A DNA stretch of 64,000 bases from Acidobacteriota bacterium (GTDB taxonomy: Bacteria > Acidobacteriota > Terriglobia > UBA7540): positions 124,001-188,000 of the forward strand of contig SCRD01000017.1 of assembly GCA_004298155.1 (NCBI GenBank). The letters are read 5' to 3'. The position numbers and the translations under genes were made by a program. This document shows positions 53,412-62,298 of the stretch, piece after piece. Each line of letters starts with the position of its first letter. The first letter of the stretch is position 1. Under the pieces are notes generated by a model. It saw nothing but the letters and a program-made list of their open reading frames with translations, was not told the origin of the DNA and ran no database searches.

Positions 53412-56400
53412 TCAGAAGTCCAAACGCAGCATGAACTGGAGGCGTCGCGAGGAGCCGACCCCTGTAGCGCCGTCGTTCAACTGGCCGGTGATGAGCCCAA
53501 AGTCGCTCGATGAGACATTATTTCCCGGGTCGCCGTAGATCGGATGGTTGAGCAGGTTGAACGCCTCGACACGGAAATCCAGCGCCAGGCGTTCGGTAAC
53601 GGCTGTCCTCTTCTCGAGGGCTGTGTCAATTTCATAATACCCAGGCCCGCGTGCAGTGTTGCGCCCCACGTTTCCCCAGGTGAAATTGGCCGGGTCCGCG
53701 AAGGCGGCTGGATTGAACCAGTTGTTGATCGTTTGGTCGGCCGGGTATATGGCCATGCCGGTGACCAGGTCCGGCCTCTGGCTTCTGTTGTTGCCGTCAG
53801 GCATGACGCTGGCGCTCCGTTCTATGGTAATGTCGATCGGACGGCCGCTCGTGGCCGCCGCAATCCCGCTCAGTTGCCAGCCGCCCAGCAGCTTTCGGGC
53901 AAAGCCTCCGCTGTTCAGGAAATGCTTGCCAGGTCCAAATGGCAGCTCGTAGACCGAATTGACCGACAGGGATTGGCGGACGTCAATGTCCGTGCTGCTA
54001 TAGTCACATTTGAGGCATGCCATGTTTTCAATGCTCGTCGAGTCGCCCGCTCCGAACCCCTGGTCCGCCATGGCGTGCGACCACATGTACTGCGTTCCCC
54101 AAAGCCATCCATGGGCCAGATGGCGCTGCAAGGATACCTGAAGCGAGTGGAAATTGCTGTTGCCGATATTGGCTTTCTCGCCGTACTGGCCAAAATCGGG
54201 CAATGGGCGTGTGCCTGTTAACGGATTTATGAGATTGGCCTGCAATCTGCCGAATAGCCGATGTCCCTCGCTGCCGTCGTAAGCAACCTGGCCCAGGAAG
54301 TTGCCTGGCAACAGCCGCTGGACCGTAAAATCCCAGTTTTCGAAGTATCCGTCCCTGCGATTTGGGTCCCATGCCTTTGGTGAGTAGGATGGAGCGGGTA
54401 GTTGGGAGGGAAGGACCGGCCATGCCAGACCTGGCACCTCCGCAGATGAAACATTAAATCGCTGGCCCGTGCTCTCGTGGCCGTCGGTAAAGTCGTCCAT
54501 CTGGTTCGGCGAAAAGTACATCCCGAATCCGGCGCGAATAACCGTTCTTCCACCGGCTCCTCCCGGGGCCCACGCGAGGCCCAGCCGCGGCCCAAAGTCC
54601 TTGTAGTACGGTGAATAGAGCGGCGTCCCTTGGGGGCAAAACCCACCGCACGAAACCTTCACTACGGCCTGGCGGCCGAACGCCTCCTTCAGGACAGTGT
54701 AATGTTCATATCTCAATCCGTAATTGAGGGTAAGGTTGGGCCGTATTTTGAACGTATCCTGCACATAGGGCATGATGTAGGTGCGCCGCTCGCCGCCCGG
54801 CGTTAACTCCCCGACAAAGGAGTAGCTATCCACAACGTTGTTAATGAAGTTATCCGGGCTGGCGAATGAGAGTACGCCGTTGGCGACAATTTCGTCCGAA
54901 TTGTTCAACCGGTGGCGCTCAATACCTATCCCCATCTTGATGGTGTGCCGGTCCTTAACGATAGTCAGGTCGTCATACCCGTCGATGGTAGTGCCGACTT
55001 CCATGTCGAGCTGGCTGTTACTGGGACCATCAAAGGGGGCCACGCTCGGACAAATGTCCCCAGGTTCGCCGTTGGCGGTTGACGCCGGACAAGTTCCATT
55101 CTGGTAGTGGTGCATGGCGGAGCGGTTGATTCCGCCCCTGAGCTCATTAATGATCGTCGGCGAGAAGGTGTGTGTCAATTGCACAGCGTAATTGGAGGGT
55201 CGTATGAGCGGGTTATCACGGCCTCCTAGCGTGTCCATCGGCGAGTTCATGTTCGCATCGTCGATGTTGACCCGGCCAAAGATAGAAGTCCTGTTGCTGA
55301 AAGTATGATCCAGACGGAACATGCCACTGTCCTCGCGGTCGGTGTTTTGCCCCAGCGAGGTCCATTGGTCTGTCAGGGAATCGATATGCGTCTGGCCGAC
55401 GGGCCAGGAATTGAGGAGAGGCGCGAGAACGGGCGAGGTTGTTGCGACCTGGTTCCGGTAAGCGAGGTTTGGCACGAAGCCGATTACAGTTGATTTTAAG
55501 TTTTGCCGAATCGCTTCATAATCCGCGAAGAAGAAAGTGCGGTTCTTCCTGATCGGCCCCCCCACGCTCCCGCCGAACTGGTTCAGGCGGAAGGGCGGGA
55601 CGTCCGTATCGAAAGGCGACCGCGCGTCGAAAACATTGTTGCGCAGAAAATCGAACGCCGATCCGTGAAAACTGTTTGTTCCCGTGCTTGATACGACGCT
55701 GACGATGGCTCCGGCTGCACCGCCCTGGTCAGCCGTATAGACCGAGGAAGCCACGCGGAACTCCGAGATCGAATCCAGTGAAATGGCCAGGCGCACACCC
55801 ACCTTCTGGCTTTGTTCCTGGACGCCGGTGGCATCGATGCCGTCGAACGTATAGTTGCTGTCATCAATTCCACGCCCGACGAACCGCAGGTCCCTCTGGC
55901 CCCCTGCTCCGAGGTTCACCGCGCCCGGAGCAAGCGTCATCAGGGTGGCCCAGTCGCGGCCGTTAATAGGGATATCCTGCACTTGTTGTGATTGGATGAC
56001 GGTTGAAATTTCGGCGTCGTTCGAATCAAGCGCCTCAGACGTGCCCCGCACCTCGACCTTCGTTGTGGGTGCTCCCACCTTAAGCCCGACGTTTACGGTG
56101 CGGGTCTGGCCAACCGAAAGCTCGATCCCTGTTATCGTAAAGGTCTTGAACCCTTCGTCGGAGACCGTCAGAACGTACGTGCCTGTCGGGAGGCTGTTGA
56201 TGCTGTAAATTCCACTGTTTCCGGTGGTCGTTTCTCTCTTGAAACCCGTCTCGGGAGCCACGACCGTTACTGTCGCAGTGGGAATGCGCGCGCCGCTCGG
56301 GTCGGTCACCGTCCCATTAAGGCTGGCCCGGTTGATTTGGGCGCCGAGGTTTGTTGTTAGACACATGAATACTATAGACACGATCACTTGAACCCAGAGA

Positions 56401-56417
56401 TGAGGTTGCCTCTTCAT
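53412..56417 (-). CDS. TonB-dependent receptor, Oar-like
   Basis: This is an intact 1,001-residue outer-membrane receptor. ATG at 56417 follows GAGGAGGAG; the frame is open 36 codons further up without such a site. Residues 8-30 are a signal peptide. It has a carboxypeptidase-regulatory-like domain (GTVTDPSGARIPTATVTV, INSLPTGTYVLTVSDEGF), a plug with QDIPINGRDWATLMTLAPG, GGAAGAIVSVVSSTGTNSFHGSAF and NQFGGSVGGPIRKNRTFFFADYE (key part GGPIRKNRTFFF), and a barrel that ends in the aromatic LRLDF. No SusD partner is adjacent. It is the third such receptor in the window and differs clearly from the other two. Confidence 0.93.
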   Translation of the reverse strand: MKRQPHLWVQVIVSIVFMCLTTNLGAQINRASLNGTVTDPSGARIPTATVTVVAPETGFKRETTTGNSGIYSINSLPTGTYVLTVSDEGFKTFTITGIELSVGQTRTVNVGLKVGAPTTKVEVRGTSEALDSNDAEISTVIQSQQVQDIPINGRDWATLMTLAPGAVNLGAGGQRDLRFVGRGIDDSNYTFDGIDATGVQEQSQKVGVRLAISLDSISEFRVASSVYTADQGGAAGAIVSVVSSTGTNSFHGSAFDFLRNNVFDARSPFDTDVPPFRLNQFGGSVGGPIRKNRTFFFADYEAIRQNLKSTVIGFVPNLAYRNQVATTSPVLAPLLNSWPVGQTHIDSLTDQWTSLGQNTDREDSGMFRLDHTFSNRTSIFGRVNIDDANMNSPMDTLGGRDNPLIRPSNYAVQLTHTFSPTIINELRGGINRSAMHHYQNGTCPASTANGEPGDICPSVAPFDGPSNSQLDMEVGTTIDGYDDLTIVKDRHTIKMGIGIERHRLNNSDEIVANGVLSFASPDNFINNVVDSYSFVGELTPGGERRTYIMPYVQDTFKIRPNLTLNYGLRYEHYTVLKEAFGRQAVVKVSCGGFCPQGTPLYSPYYKDFGPRLGLAWAPGGAGGRTVIRAGFGMYFSPNQMDDFTDGHESTGQRFNVSSAEVPGLAWPVLPSQLPAPSYSPKAWDPNRRDGYFENWDFTVQRLLPGNFLGQVAYDGSEGHRLFGRLQANLINPLTGTRPLPDFGQYGEKANIGNSNFHSLQVSLQRHLAHGWLWGTQYMWSHAMADQGFGAGDSTSIENMACLKCDYSSTDIDVRQSLSVNSVYELPFGPGKHFLNSGGFARKLLGGWQLSGIAAATSGRPIDITIERSASVMPDGNNRSQRPDLVTGMAIYPADQTINNWFNPAAFADPANFTWGNVGRNTARGPGYYEIDTALEKRTAVTERLALDFRVEAFNLLNHPIYGDPGNNVSSSDFGLITGQLNDGATGVGSSRRLQFMLRLDF

Positions 56418-56703
56418 GATCTCCTCCTCGTTTCCTTGCAGCCTGGCGGGCTTCTTACAGACTTTGCCGGCGCGCCCGGCACACTCCTTGTCGGATGAAA
56501 TGAGATAAGAATGATCATCCTCCATGCATGGTTACGGAAGTGTTACAGGGTTATAAATTTTTCGTGAAGCAACTGCGGCTGTTTCTTCCACTAAGCGCAG
56601 GGAAGGTTTTGGTTCTGCAGTGCAAGGATGCGCTCCTGCGGATTGATCATCGACTCCGTGATGGCCGCGGCCGGTCCCAGGACGCGCATCCGATCCAAAG
56701 CTC

Positions 56704-56782
56704 GTAGCCACGGTCAGTGCTTTTCTGACCGTGGGTTCTTCGCAAGGGAAAGTAGCCACGGACAGGAAAGCGTTGTCCGTGG
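56704..56782. repeat. Two tandem REP-type hairpins with GTAG heads
   Basis: Each unit starts GTAG (56704-56707 and 56752-56755) and is followed by a perfect hairpin: CCACGGTCAG/CTGACCGTGG (56708-56734, 10-bp stem) and CCACGGACA/TGTCCGTGG (56756-56782, 9-bp stem). The units are in the same orientation, 48 bases apart. The GTAG head is shared with the element at 53107-53289, although the stem sequence differs. They lie upstream of the third TonB receptor gene. Confidence 0.75.
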
Positions 56783-56908
56783 CTGCCAGACCGCGCGAAT
56801 TTGCTTGACATGCACTGGCCTAGCATGGTAGCCTTCTCTCAATCCCTGAAAGCGCGGGTTTGATGGGACAAATGAGACGAATGGGACAAAAAAATTCGTT
56901 TTTTAAAA

Positions 56909-57102
56909 AACGAACCGGAGAGGTTGTTGAAAACAAAGGATCGGCCTCAAAAAACGAACCGGAACGAACCGGAAAACGAAGCGGGGAAGTTGTTGAAAAC
57001 ACGTTGCTGCGGAAAAAACGAACCGAAAACGAACCGGAACTTAAGGCCGCGATGTTATTGAAAATACAGGAAAGCTAAGAAACGAGCCGGAAACGAACCG
57101 GA
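56909..57102 (+). repeat. Degenerate 66-bp tandem repeat (AACGAACCGGA / GTTGTTGAAAACA)
   Basis: The element AACGAACCGGA or a close variant occurs about eight times, and GTTGTTGAAAACA occurs at 56923, 56989 and (degenerate) 57054, a period of 65-66 bases. On the plus strand the first two units keep an open frame that encodes RTGEVVENKGS and RSGEVVENT, and the frame extends upstream to an ATG-rich start (ATGGGACAAATGAGACGAATGG). It is unclear whether it is translated. It is not a CRISPR: units are not separated by unique spacers of constant length. Confidence 0.6.
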
Positions 57103-57279
57103 GCAAAACCTGCTCAATTCATGTAGCCCTTCTTTCATCTCTCTCACGCTCCTTTGTGGCATCTGTTTTGGCCTTCGACGGCCCCTGGGCGAGAGTGGAA
57201 TTCAGCGGTTGCGGTAACCTGTCCGTGTGTTAAACTACCTCCTTTAATTTTCGAAAAGCAGGTTCTATCAGGAGGCGTT

Positions 57280-58902
57280 GTGCGCAAGCGGCTGGGGATT
57301 TTCTTGTTTGTCTTTAGTCTGGCGGCAACGTGGGTTCCTACACGCGCGGCTGCTCCGCAGCAGGCAGGCAGGGCCGCGGCCATCCGCAAGCCGCGATTGA
57401 TCATCATGCTGGTGATCGACCAGTTCCGTTACGACTATCTGCTGCGCTTCCGGCCTGAGTTTGTTCAGGGAGGTTTTAACCTGCTGCTGAGCGGCGCCAA
57501 CTTTGTGAACTGCAGGTACGATTACGCCACCACGGCCACCTGCCCCGGCCACGCTGCGCTGGCAACGGGGGCTTACGCAAACCTGAACGGCATCATCGGC
57601 AACAGCTGGTGGGCGCCAGCCCTCGGCAAGGAAGTCTATTGCGTTGCCGATCCCGATGTTCAAGTGGTGGGTGCAGCGTCCGGCGAAGGCATGTCTCCCC
57701 GCAACCTGACCGCCAGCACTTTTGGCGATGAACTGAGGCTGGCTTCCGGCCTGAAGTCGCAGGTGGTGGCCATCTCCTGGAAAGACCGTGCGGCCATCAT
57801 GTTGGGCGGCCACTTGCCGAGCGCCGTCTACTGGGCTGACCCATCGACCGCGCACTTTATCACCAGCACTTACTACACCAGCACGCTGCCCGGATGGGTG
57901 GCGCAATTCAACGCACAGGATCCGGCCAAAGAATATTGCGGCGAACCCTGGCGGGCGCTCCCGGAGACTCCTGACGTAGGCGGCAAAATGCTGCACGCCG
58001 CGGCAACCGGCCCCGGCGAGCCCTGCCCCAGCAGGAAGTTCTCTGAGCATCTGCCGTCCACGCCTTTCGCCAACCAGTTGGAACTTAACTTCGCCACGGC
58101 TGCCATTCAAAATGACCACCTCGGCCAAGGCCCGGCTACCGACCTGTTAGCTATCTCACTGAGCGCCAACGATTACATAGGGCACGGCTACGGACCTTAC
58201 AGCCCGGAAGTTGCCGACGCTACTCTCCGAACCGATCGTTACCTTGCCGACTTCTTCAAGAAAGTTAACCAGCTTGTGGGGCTCGATAACGTTTGGATCA
58301 CGCTTTCCGCTGACCACGGAGTGGCGCCGACGCCTGCATTTATCCTGGAGCACCATCTCGGACCGGGCCGGTTGGATCCAAAACCCGTCAAGGCAGCCGT
58401 CGAACAGGCGCTCGCGAAGGCCTTCGGGCCGGGCGACTGGCTTGCAAATCTTGGCGAGTTCTACATTGACCTGAACCATCCGGCCCTTGAAAGCCACAAC
58501 ATCAGCATCGCCCAAGCCGAGGAAGTGGCCGCCCATGCAGCCATGTCAGTTCCTACGATTCGCGCTGCGTTCACTCGCACGCAATTTCTCGATGGCGAAC
58601 TGCCCCGCACACCACTTGCCCGCAAAGCCGCCAACAGCTATAACCCCACTCGTAGTGGTGACGTCTTCCTGATACCCCAACCCTATGCGGTCATTAACGG
58701 TAGTATGACGGGAACCAGCCACGGCACTCCCTGGAATTATGACGCCCAGGTGCCGCTGGTTTTCTGGGGACAAGAATTCAAACCAGGGAATTACACCATG
58801 CCCGCCCAGCCTATCGATCTGGCATCGACGCTGGCGGCAGCACTCGGCATGACGCAACCTTCCGACGCTCAGGGCCAGCCGCTTACAAACATCCTCAAAT
58901 GA
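57280..58902 (+). CDS. PafA-like alkaline phosphatase (type I phosphodiesterase superfamily)
   Basis: This is a 540-residue exported phosphatase. GTG at 57280 follows AGGAGG; the frame is open further up but lacks a site. A signal peptide covers residues 5-25. The mature enzyme has VIDQFRYDYL (metal-binding Asp47), TTATCPGHAALATG (nucleophile Thr, about 87), GNSWW, SWKDRAAIML (Lys168 and Arg170, as in PafA-type enzymes), SANDYIGHGYGPYSPEV, SADHGVAPTP and GTSHGTPWNYDAQVPLVFWG. PafA-like enzymes release phosphate from many monoesters and are not inhibited by phosphate. It would supply phosphate from organic matter. Confidence 0.92.
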   Translation: MRKRLGIFLFVFSLAATWVPTRAAAPQQAGRAAAIRKPRLIIMLVIDQFRYDYLLRFRPEFVQGGFNLLLSGANFVNCRYDYATTATCPGHAALATGAYANLNGIIGNSWWAPALGKEVYCVADPDVQVVGAASGEGMSPRNLTASTFGDELRLASGLKSQVVAISWKDRAAIMLGGHLPSAVYWADPSTAHFITSTYYTSTLPGWVAQFNAQDPAKEYCGEPWRALPETPDVGGKMLHAAATGPGEPCPSRKFSEHLPSTPFANQLELNFATAAIQNDHLGQGPATDLLAISLSANDYIGHGYGPYSPEVADATLRTDRYLADFFKKVNQLVGLDNVWITLSADHGVAPTPAFILEHHLGPGRLDPKPVKAAVEQALAKAFGPGDWLANLGEFYIDLNHPALESHNISIAQAEEVAAHAAMSVPTIRAAFTRTQFLDGELPRTPLARKAANSYNPTRSGDVFLIPQPYAVINGSMTGTSHGTPWNYDAQVPLVFWGQEFKPGNYTMPAQPIDLASTLAAALGMTQPSDAQGQPLTNILK

Positions 58903-58976
58903 ATAAGAGTCCAGCTAGACTTGTAATTGTCAGATTATCAGACCAACCGGCCGGTAGATATAATCAATAAATAGTC

Positions 58977-59005
58977 TTGACACCCCATTACGCCCCCCTT
59001 AGGCT
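58977..59005 (+). promoter_or_regulatory. Probable promoter upstream of rlpA
   Basis: TTGACA (58977-58982) is followed 17 bases later by TAGGCT (59000-59005), a perfect -35 box with a weak -10 box. It lies about 85 bases before the rlpA start. Prediction is by sequence only. Confidence 0.45.
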
Positions 59006-59089
59006 GGGACTATCACATCCCCGTGAACAGAAAGATTGGGTTGAGCCAAGCGAGAGCCTGGTCGGCGGGGAACTGATTAGGAGGGGCAA

Positions 59090-59560
59090 TTGAGAAATCT
59101 CGTTATGGGTTGTGCAGTGGCAGCCTTGGTGGCGCTTTCTGCTCGATCCGAAGCCAGGTCCCCGGAGTTAAGAATGTTGCAGGTAGGGACTCCATCTGCC
59201 GCAAAGGCCCAGTTTGGCTTGGCGAGCTGGTATGGCCAGGAATTCCATGGGCATCCCACTGCCAGCGGACAGTCATTCGATATGGAAGGCCTGACCTGCG
59301 CCCACCGCAAGCTTCCATTGGGCACCCTGGTTAAGGTCACCAACGTGTTGAATGCCCGGTGGCTAGTGCTTGAGGTAACGGATCGCGGCCCGTGGGTCGC
59401 CAACCGCGTGCTGGACGTTAGCAAGGGGGCTGCAAAACGCCTGGGGTTTATTGATGCAGGGCTGACGCCTGTTTGCATCCAGGTGGTGTCCTATCCCCAA
59501 TCGAGTGGCGAGCTCATAAGCCAGGCCAATCCTCAGACCTCGATGTGGCAGACAAACTAA
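59090..59560 (+). CDS. rlpA: RlpA family septal ring lytic transglycosylase-like protein
   Basis: This is a 156-residue exported protein with a double-psi beta-barrel domain. It starts at TTG behind GGAGGGG; a later ATG (59105) is possible but less well placed. Residues 1-22 are a signal peptide. Family strings are GLASWYGQEFHGHPTASGQSFD (key parts ASWYG and TASGQ), LTCAHRKLPLGTLVKVTN, VLEVTDRGPW, RVLDVSKGAAKRLGF and CIQVV. RlpA cleaves denuded glycan strands in some bacteria; the catalytic Glu/His and Asp positions appear kept. There is no SPOR domain, so it is a minimal RlpA. Confidence 0.88.
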   Translation: MRNLVMGCAVAALVALSARSEARSPELRMLQVGTPSAAKAQFGLASWYGQEFHGHPTASGQSFDMEGLTCAHRKLPLGTLVKVTNVLNARWLVLEVTDRGPWVANRVLDVSKGAAKRLGFIDAGLTPVCIQVVSYPQSSGELISQANPQTSMWQTN

Positions 59561-59713
59561 TTGCCAACATTATTGTAAGTATCCTCTGATGATTCGAACC
59601 GGCCAGGCGTGCGCTCGTGGCATGACGCGTTGGCCGGAAAGGCCACGGCGGCCTTTCCTTCCTCATTGAAACTGAACAGGCCAGGCGGCAAAGCCGGAAA
59701 GTCAAGGGAAGGA

Positions 59714-60586
59714 TCAGCTTAGGCGCAGGTTCCGGATGTAATCGTAGCTGATCTTGATGGCTTGGAACTCCGGCAGGTTGCAACGGTCCTGTTCGACAAA
59801 GATATGTTTGGCCCCGGCCTCGCGAACGTGGGCGAAGATCCGCTGCCAATCGATGCGTCCCCGGCCAACGGGGGCAAAGGGGTTCGGCCCGCTTTCCCCG
59901 GGATCTTTTTGCGGACTGACCTTGACGCCCTTGCGCAGGTCTTTGATGTGCAGCAGGGGAAAGCGCCCGGGATAGAGTCGCCAGTAGTGGAGCGGGTCAG
60001 CCCCGGCATAGGTGACCCAGAAGATATCCATCTCCATTTTCAGAAGGTCAGGACTACAATTCTTGAGCATGATGTCGTAGCCGGTGGTGCCGCCAACTTT
60101 GGCGAATTCATGGAAATGGGCATGGTAGCAGAATTGGATGCCAGCCTGCGTTGATACCTCACCGCATTTGTTAAAGAAATCGGCGCGGCGCCTCCAGGCT
60201 GCGGCGTCCAGAACAGGGTTGTCGCCGATCACAATGTATTGGAGGCCGTATTCGTGGGCCTGGCCGACAGATTTCTTCCAGTCATCGAGGTTTTTGGGAG
60301 CATCGAAGTAGCCGCTGGGCGCAGTCAGGCCCGCGGCGCGCAGGTCCTCTTTCAGAGTGGCGGGCTTCGTTCCGGGGCCGATCTCAACCTCCCGGTAACC
60401 GGCCGCGGCAACCTTCTTCAAAGTCCCAGCGGGGTCCGTGGCGAAGCGGTCGCGTACCGTATAAAGCTCAAGCCCAACTGGACCTGGCCAGGCCGGTCTG
60501 CCTGCTGCCCAGGCGTCGCGAACGGGTTTTGCCGCACCGGCCGCTGCTCCACCAAGCACTCCAAGAAAATTGCGTCGCGTCAACAT
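59714..60586 (-). CDS. Tat-exported sugar phosphate isomerase/epimerase
   Basis: This is a 290-residue TIM-barrel protein of the xylose-isomerase-like family. The N-terminus is a twin-arginine signal (TRRNFLGVLGGAAAGAA). The mature part has GLELYTVRDRF, GYREVEIGPG, YIVIGD, FCYHAHFHEF, MEMDIFWVTYAGADP, FPLLHIKDLRKG, PVGRGRIDW and HIFVEQDRC. The metal-site Glu, Asp, His and Glu are all present. Such exported isomerases are common in Acidobacteriota and Planctomycetes next to Gfo/Idh/MocA oxidoreductases, two of which lie 2-3 kb away. The sugar acted on is unknown. It is divergent from the peroxiredoxin gene. Confidence 0.88.
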   Translation of the reverse strand: MLTRRNFLGVLGGAAAGAAKPVRDAWAAGRPAWPGPVGLELYTVRDRFATDPAGTLKKVAAAGYREVEIGPGTKPATLKEDLRAAGLTAPSGYFDAPKNLDDWKKSVGQAHEYGLQYIVIGDNPVLDAAAWRRRADFFNKCGEVSTQAGIQFCYHAHFHEFAKVGGTTGYDIMLKNCSPDLLKMEMDIFWVTYAGADPLHYWRLYPGRFPLLHIKDLRKGVKVSPQKDPGESGPNPFAPVGRGRIDWQRIFAHVREAGAKHIFVEQDRCNLPEFQAIKISYDYIRNLRLS

Positions 60587-60762
60587 GTTCCTACCTCCAA
60601 GTATGTGGCCGTCATTTAATAACAGGCGTAATCCTGTGTCAACTGTTACCGGTTCTCTTGAGTTTTTTTCGGATTCTGAATTACGATGAAAGGTTGTGCG
60701 ATCGGCGATTTACCGTTTTGTGTACCTGTAGTCACCATTACGAGCAAGGGAGATCACGTTCC

Positions 60763-61368
60763 ATGTCAGAAGCACTGAGGCTCGGGGAGAAAGTTCCTGA
60801 ATTTGACCTGACTACCTTCGACCCAGCCACCAACAAATTCGGCAATTTTAAGCTTGTCACCCAGATTAACCGGAAGCGATGGACGGTGTTGTTTTTCTAT
60901 CCCGCCGATTTTACTTTTGTTTGAGCCACCGAATTTGCTGCTCTGGCAGAGCAGCATGACCGGTTCGTGAAGATGGGCTGCGACATTATTACGGTCAGCA
61001 CGGATACGCAGTTTGTCCATCTGGCGTGGCGCAAAAGCGAGAAAGAACTGGCAAACGTCCGCTATCCGATGGCGGCTGATCCCACTGGCAAGGTCTCGCG
61101 GCTGTTCGGTGTTTACGATGAAAACACCGGGCTTGCCCTACGGGGAACGTTTATTATCAGCCCGGAAGGCATCCTCACGAACTCCGAAGTGAATTTTTAC
61201 AACCTGGGGCGCAACATTGACGAGTTAATGCGGAAATTCAAGGCCAACATCTATATGTCTCGGAAAACATCGGAAGTCTGCCCGTCTAAATGGAAGGACG
61301 ATGGAGACAAGACTCTCGTTCCTTCTGAGAATCTGGTTGGCGCTGTCCACGAAGCATTGCGCGATTAG
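60763..61368 (+). CDS. Peroxiredoxin with in-frame UGA at the peroxidatic position (probable selenoprotein)
   Basis: This 201-residue AhpC-type 2-Cys peroxiredoxin reduces peroxides in the cytosol. ATG follows AAGGGAG. The frame is MSEALRLGEKVPEFDL, then FFYPADFTFV, then TGA (60922-60924), then ATEFAALAEQ in the same frame, continuing without further stops to the end. In homologues the codon after PxDFTFV is the peroxidatic Cys (FVC-x-TE), so the UGA replaces exactly the catalytic residue and most likely encodes selenocysteine (Sec54). The Thr of the T-x-x-C motif (Thr51), the Arg in LRGTF (Arg127) and the resolving Cys in EVCPSKW (Cys173) are kept. A SECIS-like hairpin follows the UGA. A nonsense mutation is the alternative. 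Confidence 0.85.
60928..60964 (+). promoter_or_regulatory. Candidate bacterial SECIS element
   Basis: Right after the in-frame UGA, TGCTGCTC (60936-60943) pairs perfectly with GAGCAGCA (60949-60956) around the five-base loop TGGCA. A lower helix of ACCG (60928-60931) with CGGT (60961-60964) is separated from it by a four-by-four internal loop. The apical loop starts 20 bases after the UGA and has G as its second base. Both fit the bacterial SECIS model of a small loop with an early G about 16-37 bases from the UGA, recognised by SelB. Confidence 0.72.
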
Positions 61369-61594
61369 CATGACGGTTTTGGCCTCCTGGATTTCCGCTG
61401 GCACGGCGACCATCAAGGCTTCACCGAAGTCCATTTTGCGCTTCTCTATTATGTAGCTCGCGGGTAGCAATCGCAGAAAGTAGATGAGGGCTGCTGGAAG
61501 CAGTGTGCACAGGCGGGCTGAAATTCCGGGTGCTGTTCCGTGGAGCGTCTTTCACAAGCCAGGATTGGTCCGTGTAATATTTCGTGGGGTTCGA

Positions 61595-62080
61595 ATGCTT
61601 TGCATACGCCCGGCGGAGACCAAAGACATTCCGCTGATTATCCAGTTCATCAGCGAACTGGCTGAATATGAAAAGGAGCCGGACCAGGCCGTAGCCACGG
61701 AGCAGGACATCCGGCGTGACGGCTTCTCCGCCAATCCGAAATTTCGCGTCGTCATTGCCGAATGGAGCGGCGATCCGGCCGGCTTCGCACTCTTCTATTA
61801 TAACTATTCCACATGGATGGGCCGTCCCGGGCTTTACCTTGAAGACCTGTTTGTGCGACCGAAATTCCGCGACAAGGGAATCGGCAAAGCTCTGCTAGTG
61901 CATCTGGCGAAGATAGCAGTCGTAGAAGGCTGTGGGCGGTTCGAATGGCAGGTGCTCAACTGGAACATTCCGGCGCTTGAGTTTTACAGGGCGCTCGGGG
62001 CATGTGTGATGGAGGAATGGTCTACCATGCGTATTACCGGCGAACCGCTGAAGAAACTGGCTTCACTGAGCAAATTATAA
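61595..62080 (+). CDS. GNAT family N-acetyltransferase
   Basis: This is a 161-residue acetyltransferase. It starts MLCIRPAETKDIPLI and has the GNAT motifs YLEDLFVRPKFRDKGIGKALLVHLAKIA (motif A, with the RDKGIG acetyl-CoA loop) and FEWQVLNWNIPALEFYRALGA (motif B, with the N and Y usual for the family). The layout, including LAEYEKEPDQ and FYYNYSTWMGRPGLYLEDL, is that of spermidine/thialysine (diamine) acetyltransferases. The frame is open 37 codons upstream, but the ATG at 61595 gives the normal N-terminus. It may act on polyamines or lysine analogues. Confidence 0.88.
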   Translation: MLCIRPAETKDIPLIIQFISELAEYEKEPDQAVATEQDIRRDGFSANPKFRVVIAEWSGDPAGFALFYYNYSTWMGRPGLYLEDLFVRPKFRDKGIGKALLVHLAKIAVVEGCGRFEWQVLNWNIPALEFYRALGACVMEEWSTMRITGEPLKKLASLSKL

Positions 62081-62298
62081 GAAAGCCGGATGCCGTGCAC
62101 GCAATAGGAATTCTTACCGCGCAACGGATCCTCAAAGCCCGCACCTTAGCGGACGCGGGAGTCACATCGGAACAGTCAACCCGGCAAAAGGTTCGTGAAT
62201 AAAAGTCTTTCCCTCTGCGCCGGTTTCTGTCAAACTTGCCCGTTATCTAAGTTGTGTCGGCGCGCTTTTTAGAATTTCGCGAGGAGGGCAGGTGTTCT

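Noticed and set aside
56909-57102. Possible CRISPR array
   Set aside because: Units are degenerate, of two interleaved types and without unique spacers of constant length; no cas gene is present.
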